64,000 bases of DNA from the NCBI RefSeq assembly GCF_004795255.1, contig NZ_SSBQ01000002.1, forward strand, positions 3,998,001 through 4,062,000. The letters run 5' to 3'. This document shows, piece by piece, positions 44,985 through 55,524 of this stretch (positions within the stretch are counted from its first letter, which is position 1; each line of letters starts with the position of its first letter). The notes beneath the pieces are model-generated. The model had not been told where the DNA came from, did not search any database, and saw only the letters and a list, made by a program, of their open reading frames with translations. The translations under genes and the position numbers were made by a program. This stretch comes from Streptomyces sp. RKND-216 (GTDB taxonomy: Bacteria > Actinomycetota > Actinomycetes > Streptomycetales > Streptomycetaceae).

Positions 44985-46070
44985 ATGTCGGTAAGGGTGA
45001 GTACGGAAACGCTGCAGGGGCTGACCGACGGTTGGCTCGCCGAGGACCTCGACGCGTGGACGCGCCACGTTCTGAGGCGCCACTTCGATCCCGAGGGCGG
45101 TTCCGCCTACTGGCTCAAGAAGCGGGCCGAACTCGACTTCGACCCGCTGGAGATCGAGCGGTACGACGAGCTGTCCGCCTTCGACCACTTCGACCTGGCG
45201 ATCCTCCGCGACTCCGACCCCGCCGACTTCGTGCCGCAGAGCGTGCCGCGTCCGCTGGCCGGACGGGTCTGGGAGTCGGGCGGCACCACGGGCAAGCCGT
45301 GCCGCGCCTTCTACACCGAGGCGATGGCGCAGCACTGGGCCGCGTGGCGGCACAAGGGCCGTCTGATGGCCGGGTTCCGGCCGGGCGGCGTGTGGATCGA
45401 CGCCTGCCCCAGCGGCCCGCACCTGGTCGGTGAGGAGGCCGACCACCTGGCCGACATGTACGGCTCGATGGTCTACTCCATCGACCTCGACCCGCGCTGG
45501 ATCAAGACGCTCATCCGCGGTGGCCGTCTCGCGGAGATGCAGGAGTACGTCGACCACGTCGTCGAGCAGATCGTCGACATCCTGGACACCCGCCCGGTCG
45601 ACTACCTGCGCACCACGCCGGCGACCGTGCAGGCACTGATCAACCAGCGCCCGGAGTTGATGGCGAAGCTGTCCGGCGTCTACCTCGGCGGCACCCAGTT
45701 CACCCCCGACGCGTACCGGAAGTTCGCCGAGGCCATGCCGCACGGCGTCATCGGCATGACCTATGGCAACACCTTCGGCAACGCCAACGGCATGCCCTCG
45801 CCCGACGGCGGGGCCACGCTGCCGTACGTGCCGAACTTCCCGCACACCACCATGACGATCGTCGACCGCACGGACGAGTCCCGCGTCGTCGAATACGGCG
45901 AGATCGGCCGGGTGCGGCTGATGGTCCTGCACGAGGACCTGTTCATGCCCAACGTCCTGGAGCGGGACCAGGCGATCCGCTTCGACACCGGGGACGACTG
46001 GCCGTGCGACGGCGTGGCCAACGTGCAGCCGCTCGTGGTGTCCGCCGACAAGCCCGAGGGCCTGTACTGA
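44985..46070 (+). CDS. Short ANL-superfamily aryl acid adenylating enzyme (EhpF/PaaK-like)
   Basis: This 361-residue protein has [19 protein letters not shown] (ATP P-loop motif), [28 protein letters not shown] (aromatic motif) and [14 protein letters not shown]. It resembles phenylacetate-CoA ligase but stops where the mobile C-terminal domain with its catalytic Lys should begin. Short ANL enzymes of this kind (EhpF of phenazine biosynthesis) adenylate aromatic carboxylates without making a CoA thioester, often to allow reduction or amide formation. An aromatic acid substrate fits the mqn genes. Start is the leaderless ATG at 44985. Confidence 0.75.
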   Translation: MSVRVSTETLQGLTDGWLAEDLDAWTRHVLRRHFDPEGGSAYWLKKRAELDFDPLEIERYDELSAFDHFDLAILRDSDPADFVPQSVPRPLAGRVWESGGTTGKPCRAFYTEAMAQHWAAWRHKGRLMAGFRPGGVWIDACPSGPHLVGEEADHLADMYGSMVYSIDLDPRWIKTLIRGGRLAEMQEYVDHVVEQIVDILDTRPVDYLRTTPATVQALINQRPELMAKLSGVYLGGTQFTPDAYRKFAEAMPHGVIGMTYGNTFGNANGMPSPDGGATLPYVPNFPHTTMTIVDRTDESRVVEYGEIGRVRLMVLHEDLFMPNVLERDQAIRFDTGDDWPCDGVANVQPLVVSADKPEGLY

Positions 46071-46210
46071 CGGCGGCCCGCCGCGCGTCCGCCCCCCGGG
46101 CTCGCGCCCGGGGACGGCTCCGCGTCGCGGGCCCCGCACGTTCCGGCCGCCGGTGCCGCCCGGCGGCCGTTCCCGTATCACCTCGACACTCCTTCGAGAG
46201 GCATGGCGGA

Positions 46211-49200
46211 ATGTTGCGCACCGAGTTGATCAGGCCGCTGCACGAGTTGCTCCGCGAACACGCCGACCGCCTCGGGACGAAGACCGCCTTCCGGGACGAG
46301 CACCGGGCGGTCGACTACGCCGCACTCGAAGAACGCACCCGTCGGCTCGCCGGGCACCTCGCCGCGCTCGGCCTGGTCCGCGGCGCACGGGCCGGCGTCT
46401 GCCTCGGCAACCGCGTCGAGACCGTGGAGAGCTACCTGGCCGTCGCACGGGCGAGCGCCGTCGGCGTGCCCCTCAACCCGCACGCCACCGACGAGGAACT
46501 CACCCACCTGCTCACCGACAGCGGCGCCGCCCTGCTCGTCACCGACCGGCCGCATCTGGAGCAGGTGATGCGGCTGCTGCCCGACCACCCCGGACTGCGG
46601 GTCCTGGTCACCGGCGACGGCCCGCTGCCCGACGGACTCGTGGGCTTCGACGCGCTGGCCGCCTCCGAGCCCCCGCAGCCCGCCCGCGACGACGCCGGCC
46701 TGGACGACCCGGCGTGGATGCTCTACACCTCCGGCACCACCGGCAGACCCAAGGGCGTGCTCTCCACCCACCGCAAGTCGCTGTGGGGTACGGCCGCCTG
46801 CTACGCCCCCGTCCTCGGGCTGAGCGAGGACGACCGGGTGCTGTGGCCGCTGCCGCTGACCCACATGGTCGCCCACAACCTGGGCGTGCTCGGCGTCGTC
46901 GCCGTCGGTGCCACCGCGCGCATCATGGAGGGCCTGGCCGTCGACGACGTCGTCACCGCGCTGCGCGAGGAACGCCTCACCTTCCTCTGCGGCGTGCCGA
47001 CGCTGTACCAGCAGATGCTGGACGTCGCCCGCGACGGCGCCCTGGACGCCCCGGACCTGCGGCTGTGCATGGTGGCCGGCTCCGCCTGCCCCACCGTGCT
47101 GCACCAGGAATTCGAGGCCGCCACCGGCATGCGGCTGCTGGACAGCTACGGCAGTACCGAGACCGGCGGGCCCATCACCACCAACCTCCCTGGCGGCCCC
47201 TGGACGCCCGGCTCCTGCGGCCTGCCGGTCCCCGGCCTGACCGTGCGCCTGACCGACCCGCGCACCGGCACCGGAGTGCCGGACGGCGAGGAGGGCGAGA
47301 TCTGGGTGGACAGCCCCGCCACCATGCTGGGCTACCACGGAAGACCCGAGGCCACCGCCGAGGTGCTGACCGACGGCTGGTACCGCACCGGCGACCTGGC
47401 GCGCGCAGACGAGAACGGCTACCTCTCCATCACCGGCCGCATCAAGGAACTCATCATCCGCGGCGGCGAGAACATCCACCCCCGCGAGGTCGAGGACGTC
47501 GTCGCCCAGGTGCCCGGGGTTGCCGAGGCCGCCGTCGTCGGCGCGCCCGACGAACTCCTCGGGGAGGTGCCGGTCGCCTTCGTGGTGACCGGGCCCGGAG
47601 GCGTCGACCCCGAGGCGCTGGTCGCCCACTGCCGCGACCGGCTGTCGTACTTCAAGGTCCCGGCCGAGGTGTACGAGGTCGACGCGATCCCGCGCACCGC
47701 CATCGGCAAGATCCAGCGGCAGGCCCTGCTCGGCCTGCCCGCCCGGAAGGTGCACGGCAGGCCCGAGGGCGGTGCCGTGAGCAGCGAGGCGGCCGACGCG
47801 CACGCCCGCCGCCTCGCCGACGCGGCCCCCGAAGAACGCGGGCGTGTCCTGCTCGACCTGGTGCGGGCGGTGGCGTCCGAGGTGCTGGGCGTGGACGACG
47901 TCCGCACCGGCAGCGCCTTCAAGGACCTCGGCTTCGACTCGCTGACCGCCGTACGGCTGCGCGACCGGCTCTCCGGGGCGGTCGGCACCCGGCTGCCCGC
48001 GACACTCGCCTTCGACCACCCCACGCCCGCCGCGGTCGCCGCCCACCTGACCACCCTGCTGTACGGGGACGACGTCCCCGGCGACGAACCGGCCCCCGCC
48101 GCCCCGCGTCCCGCCGACGGAGACGATCCCGTGGCGATCGTCGCCGTCGGCTGCCGCTACCCCGGCGGCGTCGCCTCCGCCGAGGACCTGTGGCGCGTGG
48201 TCGCCGACGAGGCCGACGTCATGGGCGACTTCCCCACGGACCGCGGCTGGGACCTGGACGACCTCTTCGACGCCGACCCGGACCGCGCCGGCAAGTCGTA
48301 CGCGCCCGCCGGCGGATTCCTCCACGACGCCGCCGACTTCGACGCCCCGCACTTCGGCATCAGCCCCCGCGAGGCCCTGGCCATGGACCCGCAGCAGCGG
48401 CTGCTGCTGGAGTGCTCCTGGGAGGCTTTCGAACGCGCCGGCATCGACCCGACGTCGCTGAAGGGCACCCGCACCGGCGTGTTCGCCGGCGTGATGTTCG
48501 GCGACTACGGCACGCGGCTGCACCAGCGACTGCCGGACGGCGTCGAGGGCTACCTCGGCAACGGCAGCGCCGGCAGCGTCGCCTCCGGCCGTGTCGCCTA
48601 CACCTTCGGGCTGGAGGGCCCGGCCATCACCGTCGACACCGCGTGCTCCTCCTCGCTGGTGGCGCTGCACCTTGCCGCCCGGTCCCTGCGCTCCGGCGAG
48701 TGCGACATGGCCCTGGCCGGCGGCGTGACCGTGATGGCCACGCCCTCGCCGTTCGTCGAGTTCAGCCGGCAGCGGGCGCTGTCCACGGCCGGCCGCTGCA
48801 AGGCCTTCTCCTCCACCGCGGACGGCACCGCCTTCGGCGAGGGCGCCGGGCTCCTGCTGCTGGAACGCCTTTCCGACGCCCGCCGCCTCGGTCACCCGGT
48901 GCTGGCCGTGATCCGTGGCAGCGCGGTCAACCAGGACGGCGCCTCCAACGGACTCACCGCGCCCAACGGCCCGTCCCAGCAGCGCGTCATCCGGCAGGCG
49001 CTGGCCGACGCCGGGCTCGCCGCCGGCGACGTGGACGCCGTCGAGGCGCACGGCACCGGCACCACCCTCGGCGACCCCATCGAGGCCCAGGCGGTACTCG
49101 CGACGTACGGCCGGGGACGCGACGGCGAACGACCGCTGTGGCTGGGCTCGCTGAAGTCCAACATCGGCCACACGCAGGCCGCCGCAGGCGTCGGCGGCGT

Positions 49201-52200
49201 CATCAAGATGGTCATGGCGATGCGCCACGGCCTGCTGCCCCGCACCCTGCACATCGACGAGCCCACCCCGCACGTCGACTGGTCGGCCGGAGCGGTGCGG
49301 GTGCTCGCCCAGGCGCTGCCCTGGCCCGACGAGGGCCGCCCACGCCGCGCCGGTGTCTCCTCCTTCGGTGTCAGCGGCACCAACGCCCACCTGGTGCTGG
49401 AACAGGCCCCCGCCCGGCAGCCGGACGCACCCGACCGGGCGGCGAGCACGCCTCCGCTGCCGTGGGTGGTCTCCGCCCGCACCGAGGCCGCGCTGGAGGA
49501 CCAGCTGGACCGGCTGCTCATCGCGACCACCGGTCACGACGAGCGGGAGGGCGGCGACATCGCCCGCACCCTGGCCACCGGCCGCGCCCACCTGGAGCAC
49601 CGCGCGGCCGTCGTCGGGGGCGACTTCGCCCGGGCCCGCACCGGGCGCGCGCTGGACGGCGGTCTGGCCGTGCTGTTCACCGGGCAGGGCGCGCAGCGCG
49701 CCGGGATGGGCAGCGAACTCCACGCGCACTACCCGGTGTTCGCCGACGCGTTCGACGAGGTGTGCGCCGCGCTCGACCGCGAGCTGGACCGTCCGCTGCG
49801 TCAGGTCATCCTGGACCAGCCGGCACTGCTGCACCGCACCGCCTGGACCCAGCCCGCGCTGTTCGCCGTGGAGACCGCCCTGTTCCGGCTGTACGCCTCC
49901 TGGGGGCTCCGCCCGGACGCCGTGTGCGGCCACTCCGTCGGGGAACTGACCGCCGCCCACGTCGCCGGGGTGCTCTCCCTCGAGGACGCCGCCGTCCTGG
50001 TCACCGAACGCGGACGGCTGATGCAGGAGCTGCCCGAGGGCGGCACCATGGTCTCGCTGCGCGCCTCGGAGGAGGAGGTGCGGCCGCTGCTCACCGACGG
50101 CGTCGACATCGCGGCCGTCAACGGCCCCGAGTCCGTGGTCGTCTCCGGGCTGGAGGACGACGTGCTGCGCGTCACCGGACACATCGCGGTGACCGGCCGG
50201 CCGGTCAAGCGCCTCCAGGTCTCGCACGCCTTCCACTCGGTGCTGATGGAACCGATGCTGGCCGACTTCAGCAAAGTCGCCGATAGCCTCACCTACCACC
50301 GTCCGCGCATCCCCGTGGTCTCCAACCTCACCGGCCGGCTCGCCGAACCCGACGAGATCCGCACCGTCGACTACTGGGTGCGGCACGTCCGCGAGGAGGT
50401 CCGGTTCGCCGACGGCATCCACGCCCTGTACGACTCCGGCGTGCGCACCTTCCTCGAACTCGGCCCCGACGGCGTGCTCACCGCCATGGCCGAGGACTGC
50501 CTCGCCGGGTACGCCGCCCCGGGGGAGACCGCCTGCGTCGCGGCGCAGCGCCGCACGCTGCCCGAGGCCGACGCCACCGCCGAAGCGCTCGCCCGGCTGC
50601 ACACCGTCGGTGCGGACGTCGACTGGTCCGCCCTCTTCGCCGGCACCGGGGCCCGTCCCACCGACCTGCCCACCTACCCGTTCCAGCGGCAGACCTACTG
50701 GCTCCAGCCCGCGTCCACCGCCCAGGACCCGGTGGCGCTCGGCCAACGGCCGGCCTCCCACGCGCTGCTCGGCGCCACCGTACGGCTCGCGGAGACCGAC
50801 GAGGTGCTGCTCACCGGCAGGCTCTCCGTCCGCGAGCAGCCCTGGCTCACCGACCACGTCATCGGCGGCACCGCCCTCTTCCCCGGCACCGGCTTCGTCG
50901 AGCTCGCGATCCGGGCCGGAGACGAGGTCGGCTGCACCGTGCTGGACGAACTCGTCGTCGAAGCACCGCTGCCGCTCCCCGAACACGGCGACGTCCGCCT
51001 CCAGGTGCGCGTCGGCGAACCGGACGCCTCCGGCCGCCGGCCGGTGGACGTGCACGCCGCCACCGACGACGGCGCCCCCGAGGTCGACACCGTCTGGACC
51101 CGCCACGCGGGCGGCCACCTCGCCGCCGCCCCGGCGGCCGGCGGCGCCGCGCCGAGGCCCGAGCTGAGCGCCTGGCCGCCTGCCGGTGCCGAAGCCGTGC
51201 CGCTGGACGGCGTCTACGACCGGCTGGCCGAGGGCGGCCACGGCTACGGGACCGCCTTCCAGGGGCTGCGGGCCCTGTGGCGCAGCGACGACGCCCTGCT
51301 CGCCGAGGTCGAGATCCCCGGCGACACCGACGGGTTCGGCATCCACCCCGCACTGCTGGACGCGGCGCTGCACGCCGACGTCGTCAGCGGCGCCGCCACC
51401 CGCGAGGCGGGCGAGATGCGGCTGCCGTTCTCCTGGCACGAGGTCCGCCTCTTCGCCTCCGGCGCCACCCGGCTGCGGGTGCTGCTGCGTCCCGGACCGG
51501 ACGGCGAACTCGCCGTGCACGCCGCGGACGACACCGGCGCGCCCGTGGTGGAGATCGCCGCGCTGCGCACCAGGCCCGTGGCCCGCGCCGGGGCCACTCC
51601 CGGCGCGGCCGTGCGGGACGCGCTCTTCCGCGTCGACTGGGCACCCGTGCCGGCCCCCACGACGGTCCCCGGCCGCCGCTGGGCCGTGCTGAACGGCACC
51701 GGTCCCGCCCCCGGCGCGGCCGGCGCCCTGGTTCCGTCCTACCGGGACGCCGCCGCGCTGAGCGCCGCCGTGAGCGGCGGCGCGCCGAGCCCCGACCTGG
51801 TGCTGGTGCCCTGCGCCAAGCCGGAGGACGCCCCCGACCTGCCGCCCGCCGAGGCCGTACGGCACACGATGGCGCTGGTGCTGCGACGGCTGCAGGAATG
51901 GCTCGCCGACGACCGGCTGGCGTCCACCCGGCTGGTGATCGCCACCCGCGGCGCCGTCGCCGCTCCGGCCGCCCCCGGCACGCCCGGCACGGTCACCGAC
52001 CTGGTGCACGCGGCAGTCTGGGGCCTGGCCCGCTCCGCCCAGACCGAGCACCCGGGCCGGATCGTGCTCGCCGACCTCGACCCGTCCTCACCGGACCGCA
52101 CGGGCGCTGCGGACTGGCGCGCGCTGGCCGCAGCCGTGGAGTCCGGCGAGGATCAGTTCGCGCTGCGCGGCGACGCGGTGCTGGTGCCGCGCCTGGCCCG

Positions 52201-54319
52201 CACCCCGGCTCCCGCGCCCGACGGCGCGGTGCGGCCGCTCGACCCCGAGGGCGTCGTGCTCCTCACCGGCGGCACCGGCGCGCTCGGCCGCACCTTCGCC
52301 CGCCACCTGGTGACCGAACGCGGCGCCCGGCACCTGCTGCTGGCCAGCCGCAGAGGGGCACAGGCCCCCGGCGCCGAGGCCCTGGCCGCCGAACTGACCG
52401 AGCTGGGCGCCGAGGTGCGGACGGCCTCCTGCGACGCCGGCGACCCGGACGCGCTGGCCGCGCTGCTGGCCGGACTGAACCGCCCGCTCACCGCCGTCAT
52501 GCACACCGCGGGCGTCCTGGACGACGGCGTCGTGGAGGCCCTCGACGCCCGGCGCCTGGACCGGGTGCTGCGGCCCAAGGCCGAGGCCGCGCTCCACCTG
52601 CACCGGCTCACCCGGGAACACGACCTGGCCGAATTCACCGTCTTCTCCTCCGTCGCGGGCGTCCTCGGCGGCCCCGGACAGGCCAACTACGCCGCGGCCA
52701 ACGCGTTCCTCGACGCCCTGATGCACCACCGCCGCGCCCAGGGACTGCCCGGCACCTCGCTCGCCTGGGGCCTGTGGGAACCGCAGGGCGACGACTCCGG
52801 CGCCACCGGCATGGCCGCGGACCTCACCGCCGCCGACCGCAAACGGATGTCCCGCGACGGCATGCGCCCGCTCTCCGCACACGAGGGCCTGGCGCTGTAC
52901 GACGCCGCCCGGGCACGCGGGGAGGCGCTGCTCGTCCCGGCACGGCTGGACCTGGCCGCGCTGCGCGCCGGCACGACGCCCCTGCCGTCCCTGCTGCGCG
53001 GCCTGGTCCGTCCGGCCCGCCGCACCGCCGCGGCCGCCGCCCCGGCACCCGACGTGCGGCAGCGCCTCGCCGCGCTTCCCCCGGCCGAACGGGAGGCCGC
53101 GCTGCGCGAGCTGGTGCGCGCCGAGGTCGCCGCCGTGCTCGGCTTCGCCGGCCCGGAGGACGTCACCGCCGAGCAGAGTCTCGGCGAGTCGGGGTTCGAC
53201 TCGCTGACCGCCGTCGAGCTGCGCAACCGGCTGGGCGCCGCCACCGGCCTGCGGCTGTCGACCACCCTGGTCTTCGACCACTCCACCCCGGCCGCGCTCG
53301 CCTCCCACCTGGGCGAACGCCTCGCCGCGGGGCAGGCCGCGCCCGCCGGCACCTCCGCGCCCACCGAACCGCCCGCACCCGCGGGCCCGCCGTCCGCCGG
53401 CGCCGCGCCCACAAGAGAACCCCAGTCGCCGGACGCGCCCGTCCCCGCCGACTCGCTCTTCGCCCTGCTGGGCGACGGCGCCGAACACACCCTGAGCGCA
53501 CTGTTCCGCCGGGCCTGCCTCGACGGCCGCTCCCAGGCCGGATTCGCCTTCCTGCACAGCGCCGCCGGACTGCGCCCCGCGTACAGCACGCCCGGGGACT
53601 TCGGGCGCGCGTTCCAGGCGACCCGTCTCGCCCCCGGCGGCGACACCGCACGGCCGACCCTGATCTGTCTCAGCTCGTACGTGGCGCTGGGCGGCGTGCA
53701 CGAGTACGCCCGTCTCGCCGCGCGGTTCCGCGGCGAACGCGCCGTGCGCGCCCTGGCCAACCCCGGCTTCGACGCCGACGACCCGCTGCCGAAGTCCGCC
53801 GACGCCGTCGTCGGCCTGCTCGCCGAAACGGCGCTGCGGGCCGCCGAGGACGGCCCGTTCGTCCTCGTGGGCTCCTCCTCCGGCGGCGTCCTCGCCCACA
53901 CCGTCGCCGCCCGCCTCGCCGGAGAGGGCAAGGCCCCCGAGGCGGTCGTCCTGCTCGACACCTATCCGCCGACCCCGGTCGACTCGCCGCTGAACCACTT
54001 CCTGGACGCCCTGGTCGACGGCATGTACCAGCGCCAGGAGGACGGCGTCGCCCGCATGGACTTCGCCCGGCTCACCGCCATGGGCCGCTACTTCGACCTG
54101 TTCTCGGACTGGACGCAGCCGCCGCTCGACGTACCGCAGCTCCTGCTGCGGGCCTCCGAGTCGCTGCTCCCCGACGCCGGGGACGACGGGTGGCGCACGA
54201 GCTGGTCGGCCGCCGGCACCGTGCTCGACGTGCCCGGCGACCACTTCACGCTGATGGAGGCGCACGCCGACACCACCGCCGACGCTGTACGCGGCTGGCT
54301 GTCCCGGCTCTGCGCCTGA
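46211..54319 (+). CDS. One-module type I PKS: AL-ACP-KS-AT-DH-KR-ACP-TE
   Basis: This 2702-residue synthase starts with an acyl-adenylating loading domain (about 1-530; [30 protein letters not shown], catalytic Lys500 in AIGKIQRQ). It continues with ACP (Ser577), KS (640-1060, Cys812 in VDTACSSSL), AT (1155-1430, Ser1242 in GHSVGE; HAFH at 1339 predicts malonyl-CoA) and DH (His1549 in [11 protein letters not shown], Asp1717). KR follows (GGTGALG near 2020, LDD motif of B-type, Tyr2160), then ACP (Ser2331) and TE (Ser2556 in GSSSGG). All active sites look intact. The product should be the loaded acid plus two carbons with a trans double bond, released by TE, unless the module iterates. ATG at 46211 has GAGAGG 8 bases upstream. 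Confidence 0.94.
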   Translation: MLRTELIRPLHELLREHADRLGTKTAFRDEHRAVDYAALEERTRRLAGHLAALGLVRGARAGVCLGNRVETVESYLAVARASAVGVPLNPHATDEELTHLLTDSGAALLVTDRPHLEQVMRLLPDHPGLRVLVTGDGPLPDGLVGFDALAASEPPQPARDDAGLDDPAWMLYTSGTTGRPKGVLSTHRKSLWGTAACYAPVLGLSEDDRVLWPLPLTHMVAHNLGVLGVVAVGATARIMEGLAVDDVVTALREERLTFLCGVPTLYQQMLDVARDGALDAPDLRLCMVAGSACPTVLHQEFEAATGMRLLDSYGSTETGGPITTNLPGGPWTPGSCGLPVPGLTVRLTDPRTGTGVPDGEEGEIWVDSPATMLGYHGRPEATAEVLTDGWYRTGDLARADENGYLSITGRIKELIIRGGENIHPREVEDVVAQVPGVAEAAVVGAPDELLGEVPVAFVVTGPGGVDPEALVAHCRDRLSYFKVPAEVYEVDAIPRTAIGKIQRQALLGLPARKVHGRPEGGAVSSEAADAHARRLADAAPEERGRVLLDLVRAVASEVLGVDDVRTGSAFKDLGFDSLTAVRLRDRLSGAVGTRLPATLAFDHPTPAAVAAHLTTLLYGDDVPGDEPAPAAPRPADGDDPVAIVAVGCRYPGGVASAEDLWRVVADEADVMGDFPTDRGWDLDDLFDADPDRAGKSYAPAGGFLHDAADFDAPHFGISPREALAMDPQQRLLLECSWEAFERAGIDPTSLKGTRTGVFAGVMFGDYGTRLHQRLPDGVEGYLGNGSAGSVASGRVAYTFGLEGPAITVDTACSSSLVALHLAARSLRSGECDMALAGGVTVMATPSPFVEFSRQRALSTAGRCKAFSSTADGTAFGEGAGLLLLERLSDARRLGHPVLAVIRGSAVNQDGASNGLTAPNGPSQQRVIRQALADAGLAAGDVDAVEAHGTGTTLGDPIEAQAVLATYGRGRDGERPLWLGSLKSNIGHTQAAAGVGGVIKMVMAMRHGLLPRTLHIDEPTPHVDWSAGAVRVLAQALPWPDEGRPRRAGVSSFGVSGTNAHLVLEQAPARQPDAPDRAASTPPLPWVVSARTEAALEDQLDRLLIATTGHDEREGGDIARTLATGRAHLEHRAAVVGGDFARARTGRALDGGLAVLFTGQGAQRAGMGSELHAHYPVFADAFDEVCAALDRELDRPLRQVILDQPALLHRTAWTQPALFAVETALFRLYASWGLRPDAVCGHSVGELTAAHVAGVLSLEDAAVLVTERGRLMQELPEGGTMVSLRASEEEVRPLLTDGVDIAAVNGPESVVVSGLEDDVLRVTGHIAVTGRPVKRLQVSHAFHSVLMEPMLADFSKVADSLTYHRPRIPVVSNLTGRLAEPDEIRTVDYWVRHVREEVRFADGIHALYDSGVRTFLELGPDGVLTAMAEDCLAGYAAPGETACVAAQRRTLPEADATAEALARLHTVGADVDWSALFAGTGARPTDLPTYPFQRQTYWLQPASTAQDPVALGQRPASHALLGATVRLAETDEVLLTGRLSVREQPWLTDHVIGGTALFPGTGFVELAIRAGDEVGCTVLDELVVEAPLPLPEHGDVRLQVRVGEPDASGRRPVDVHAATDDGAPEVDTVWTRHAGGHLAAAPAAGGAAPRPELSAWPPAGAEAVPLDGVYDRLAEGGHGYGTAFQGLRALWRSDDALLAEVEIPGDTDGFGIHPALLDAALHADVVSGAATREAGEMRLPFSWHEVRLFASGATRLRVLLRPGPDGELAVHAADDTGAPVVEIAALRTRPVARAGATPGAAVRDALFRVDWAPVPAPTTVPGRRWAVLNGTGPAPGAAGALVPSYRDAAALSAAVSGGAPSPDLVLVPCAKPEDAPDLPPAEAVRHTMALVLRRLQEWLADDRLASTRLVIATRGAVAAPAAPGTPGTVTDLVHAAVWGLARSAQTEHPGRIVLADLDPSSPDRTGAADWRALAAAVESGEDQFALRGDAVLVPRLARTPAPAPDGAVRPLDPEGVVLLTGGTGALGRTFARHLVTERGARHLLLASRRGAQAPGAEALAAELTELGAEVRTASCDAGDPDALAALLAGLNRPLTAVMHTAGVLDDGVVEALDARRLDRVLRPKAEAALHLHRLTREHDLAEFTVFSSVAGVLGGPGQANYAAANAFLDALMHHRRAQGLPGTSLAWGLWEPQGDDSGATGMAADLTAADRKRMSRDGMRPLSAHEGLALYDAARARGEALLVPARLDLAALRAGTTPLPSLLRGLVRPARRTAAAAAPAPDVRQRLAALPPAEREAALRELVRAEVAAVLGFAGPEDVTAEQSLGESGFDSLTAVELRNRLGAATGLRLSTTLVFDHSTPAALASHLGERLAAGQAAPAGTSAPTEPPAPAGPPSAGAAPTREPQSPDAPVPADSLFALLGDGAEHTLSALFRRACLDGRSQAGFAFLHSAAGLRPAYSTPGDFGRAFQATRLAPGGDTARPTLICLSSYVALGGVHEYARLAARFRGERAVRALANPGFDADDPLPKSADAVVGLLAETALRAAEDGPFVLVGSSSGGVLAHTVAARLAGEGKAPEAVVLLDTYPPTPVDSPLNHFLDALVDGMYQRQEDGVARMDFARLTAMGRYFDLFSDWTQPPLDVPQLLLRASESLLPDAGDDGWRTSWSAAGTVLDVPGDHFTLMEAHADTTADAVRGWLSRLCA

Positions 54320-54358
54320 ACCGTCCGCCGACCCGTCTCTCCGCCGGACCGCACACGC

Positions 54359-54399
54359 GAAGGGCGCCCGGCGACCGCACCGGTCGCCGGGCGCCCTTC
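54359..54399. terminator. Bidirectional terminator between the PKS and acyltransferase genes
   Basis: A perfect 18-bp stem (54359-54376 and 54382-54399; left arm GAAGGGCGCCCGGCGACC) with a 5-base loop lies between convergent stops. Confidence 0.8.
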
Positions 54400-54411
54400 G
54401 CCCTGCGGGCC

Positions 54412-55377
54412 TCAGCCGCGGCGGAGGCGGACGCCGTGCTCGAAGACCGCGGCGACGGCCTGCGACACCGCCTGCGGACGGTCCACGAACACCACCGGGA
54501 ACGGGTACTGCAGCGCGTTCATCACCGGCGAGGGGCCGATGACCAGGCCGAGCTGCGCCCGGTGGTCCTTCATCCCCTGCGTCAGGTCCACCACACTGAT
54601 CGGCGCCGAGACGTTGTCCACGAACATCGAACAGACCTCGTCCGCCCGCGTCAGGGTCTTCTGCTCCAGGCAGGAGCAGAGCGTCAGCGAGGGGTCCTTG
54701 AACGGGACCCGCTCGATGCGTGCCCGGCTCGCCTCGCGAGCGGCCGCCCGCAGCGGGCTGTGCACCGCGAGGTCGGCGCCCTCGGTGACGTTGACGACCC
54801 CCTCCGGCTCGCCCGCGGCCAGCTTCTCCAGCGCGTCGCGGTAGCCGGCGAGCAGCACGATGCGGATCTTCCCGCCGGCGTCGCACCCGAAGTCCGCGGC
54901 CTTCCAGACACCCTCGCGCTGCTCGCCGTAGTAGTGGTCCGGGTCGTGGTCCAGGGCCAGGTACGCGGCGGCGATGCCCTCGGGACGGCCGCCGCCCGTC
55001 TCCTCGTCCTGCGGCCTGTGCTCGCCCCGGGTCAGCAGCTCCATCAGGTCGCGCCGCTCGATCGCGCCGGCGACGCAGCTGCCGACCAGGCCGCCCAGGC
55101 TGAGACCGCCGGTCATCTCCGGGCGCAGGCCCTTCTTCATCAGCACGTCCTGGATGCCGAGCTGCGCTGCGGCCAGGCCGACGGAGACGACCTGGATGCG
55201 CTCCCCGTCGTCGGCGTACTCGCCGTTCTGCTTCAGCAGCGGCTCCACGTCGATGCCGGTCCACTCCGACGCCTGCCGGAAGGACTCGCGCACCTCCTCG
55301 TGGGCGTCGTAGAACTCGATGACCCCGTCCGGCTGGTACTGGAACAGGTTCGTACCGAAGATGGACGCGAGAGCCAC
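54412..55377 (-). CDS. Discrete FabD-like acyltransferase or acyl hydrolase
   Basis: This 321-residue protein has the malonyl-CoA:ACP transacylase fold: FQYQPDGVIEFYDAHEEVRE, nucleophile Ser in TGGLSLGGLVGSCVAGAI, and catalytic His in GADLAVHSPLRAAA. Typical FabD reads GHSLGE/GHSxGE at the nucleophile; GLSLGG lacks that His and Glu. Because the PKS has its own AT, this protein could be a proofreading hydrolase that clears stalled acyl chains, a loader of a carrier protein elsewhere, or a transferase acting with the KAS III-like enzyme. It is convergent with the PKS and divergent from the esterase. Confidence 0.8.
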   Translation of the reverse strand: MALASIFGTNLFQYQPDGVIEFYDAHEEVRESFRQASEWTGIDVEPLLKQNGEYADDGERIQVVSVGLAAAQLGIQDVLMKKGLRPEMTGGLSLGGLVGSCVAGAIERRDLMELLTRGEHRPQDEETGGGRPEGIAAAYLALDHDPDHYYGEQREGVWKAADFGCDAGGKIRIVLLAGYRDALEKLAAGEPEGVVNVTEGADLAVHSPLRAAAREASRARIERVPFKDPSLTLCSCLEQKTLTRADEVCSMFVDNVSAPISVVDLTQGMKDHRAQLGLVIGPSPVMNALQYPFPVVFVDRPQAVSQAVAAVFEHGVRLRRG

Positions 55378-55432
55378 GGGTCACCTCGAAGAAGGTCGGA
55401 GCAGGAAAGCGGGGGCGCGGAGTTCCTGATGC

Positions 55433-55470
55433 TAGGCGCGTGATTCGAGTGAGTCTCCTAGGGCCTGGAC
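55433..55470. promoter_or_regulatory. Paired CTAG elements in the divergent acyltransferase / esterase promoter
   Basis: GCTAGGCG at 55433 and CTCCTAGGGCCTGG ending at 55470 flank ATTCGAGTGAG. It is 56 bases upstream of the acyltransferase start. The esterase start at 55525 has TACAGT (55512-55517) as a leaderless -10. Confidence 0.45.
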
Positions 55471-55524
55471 GGCGCCCCCGGGGCGTCGTGCCCGGCTCCG
55501 GAGCCGCTGGCTACAGTGCCGGGC

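Noticed and set aside
46004..46210. Upstream in-frame extension of the PKS start
   Set aside because: The codons before 46211 give Arg/Pro-rich sequence with no family similarity, while 46211 has a Shine-Dalgarno and starts the adenylating domain correctly.
46178..52051. A 1957-codon open frame on the minus strand opposite the PKS gene
   Set aside because: Its translation is low-complexity Gly/Arg/Val/Asp-rich with no motif, as expected for the complement of a GC3-rich gene; the plus strand encodes complete PKS domains.
52088..55384. A 1098-codon minus-strand frame spanning the PKS end and the acyltransferase gene
   Set aside because: Most of it is the antisense of PKS codons; only the real acyltransferase frame at 54412-55377 has family motifs.
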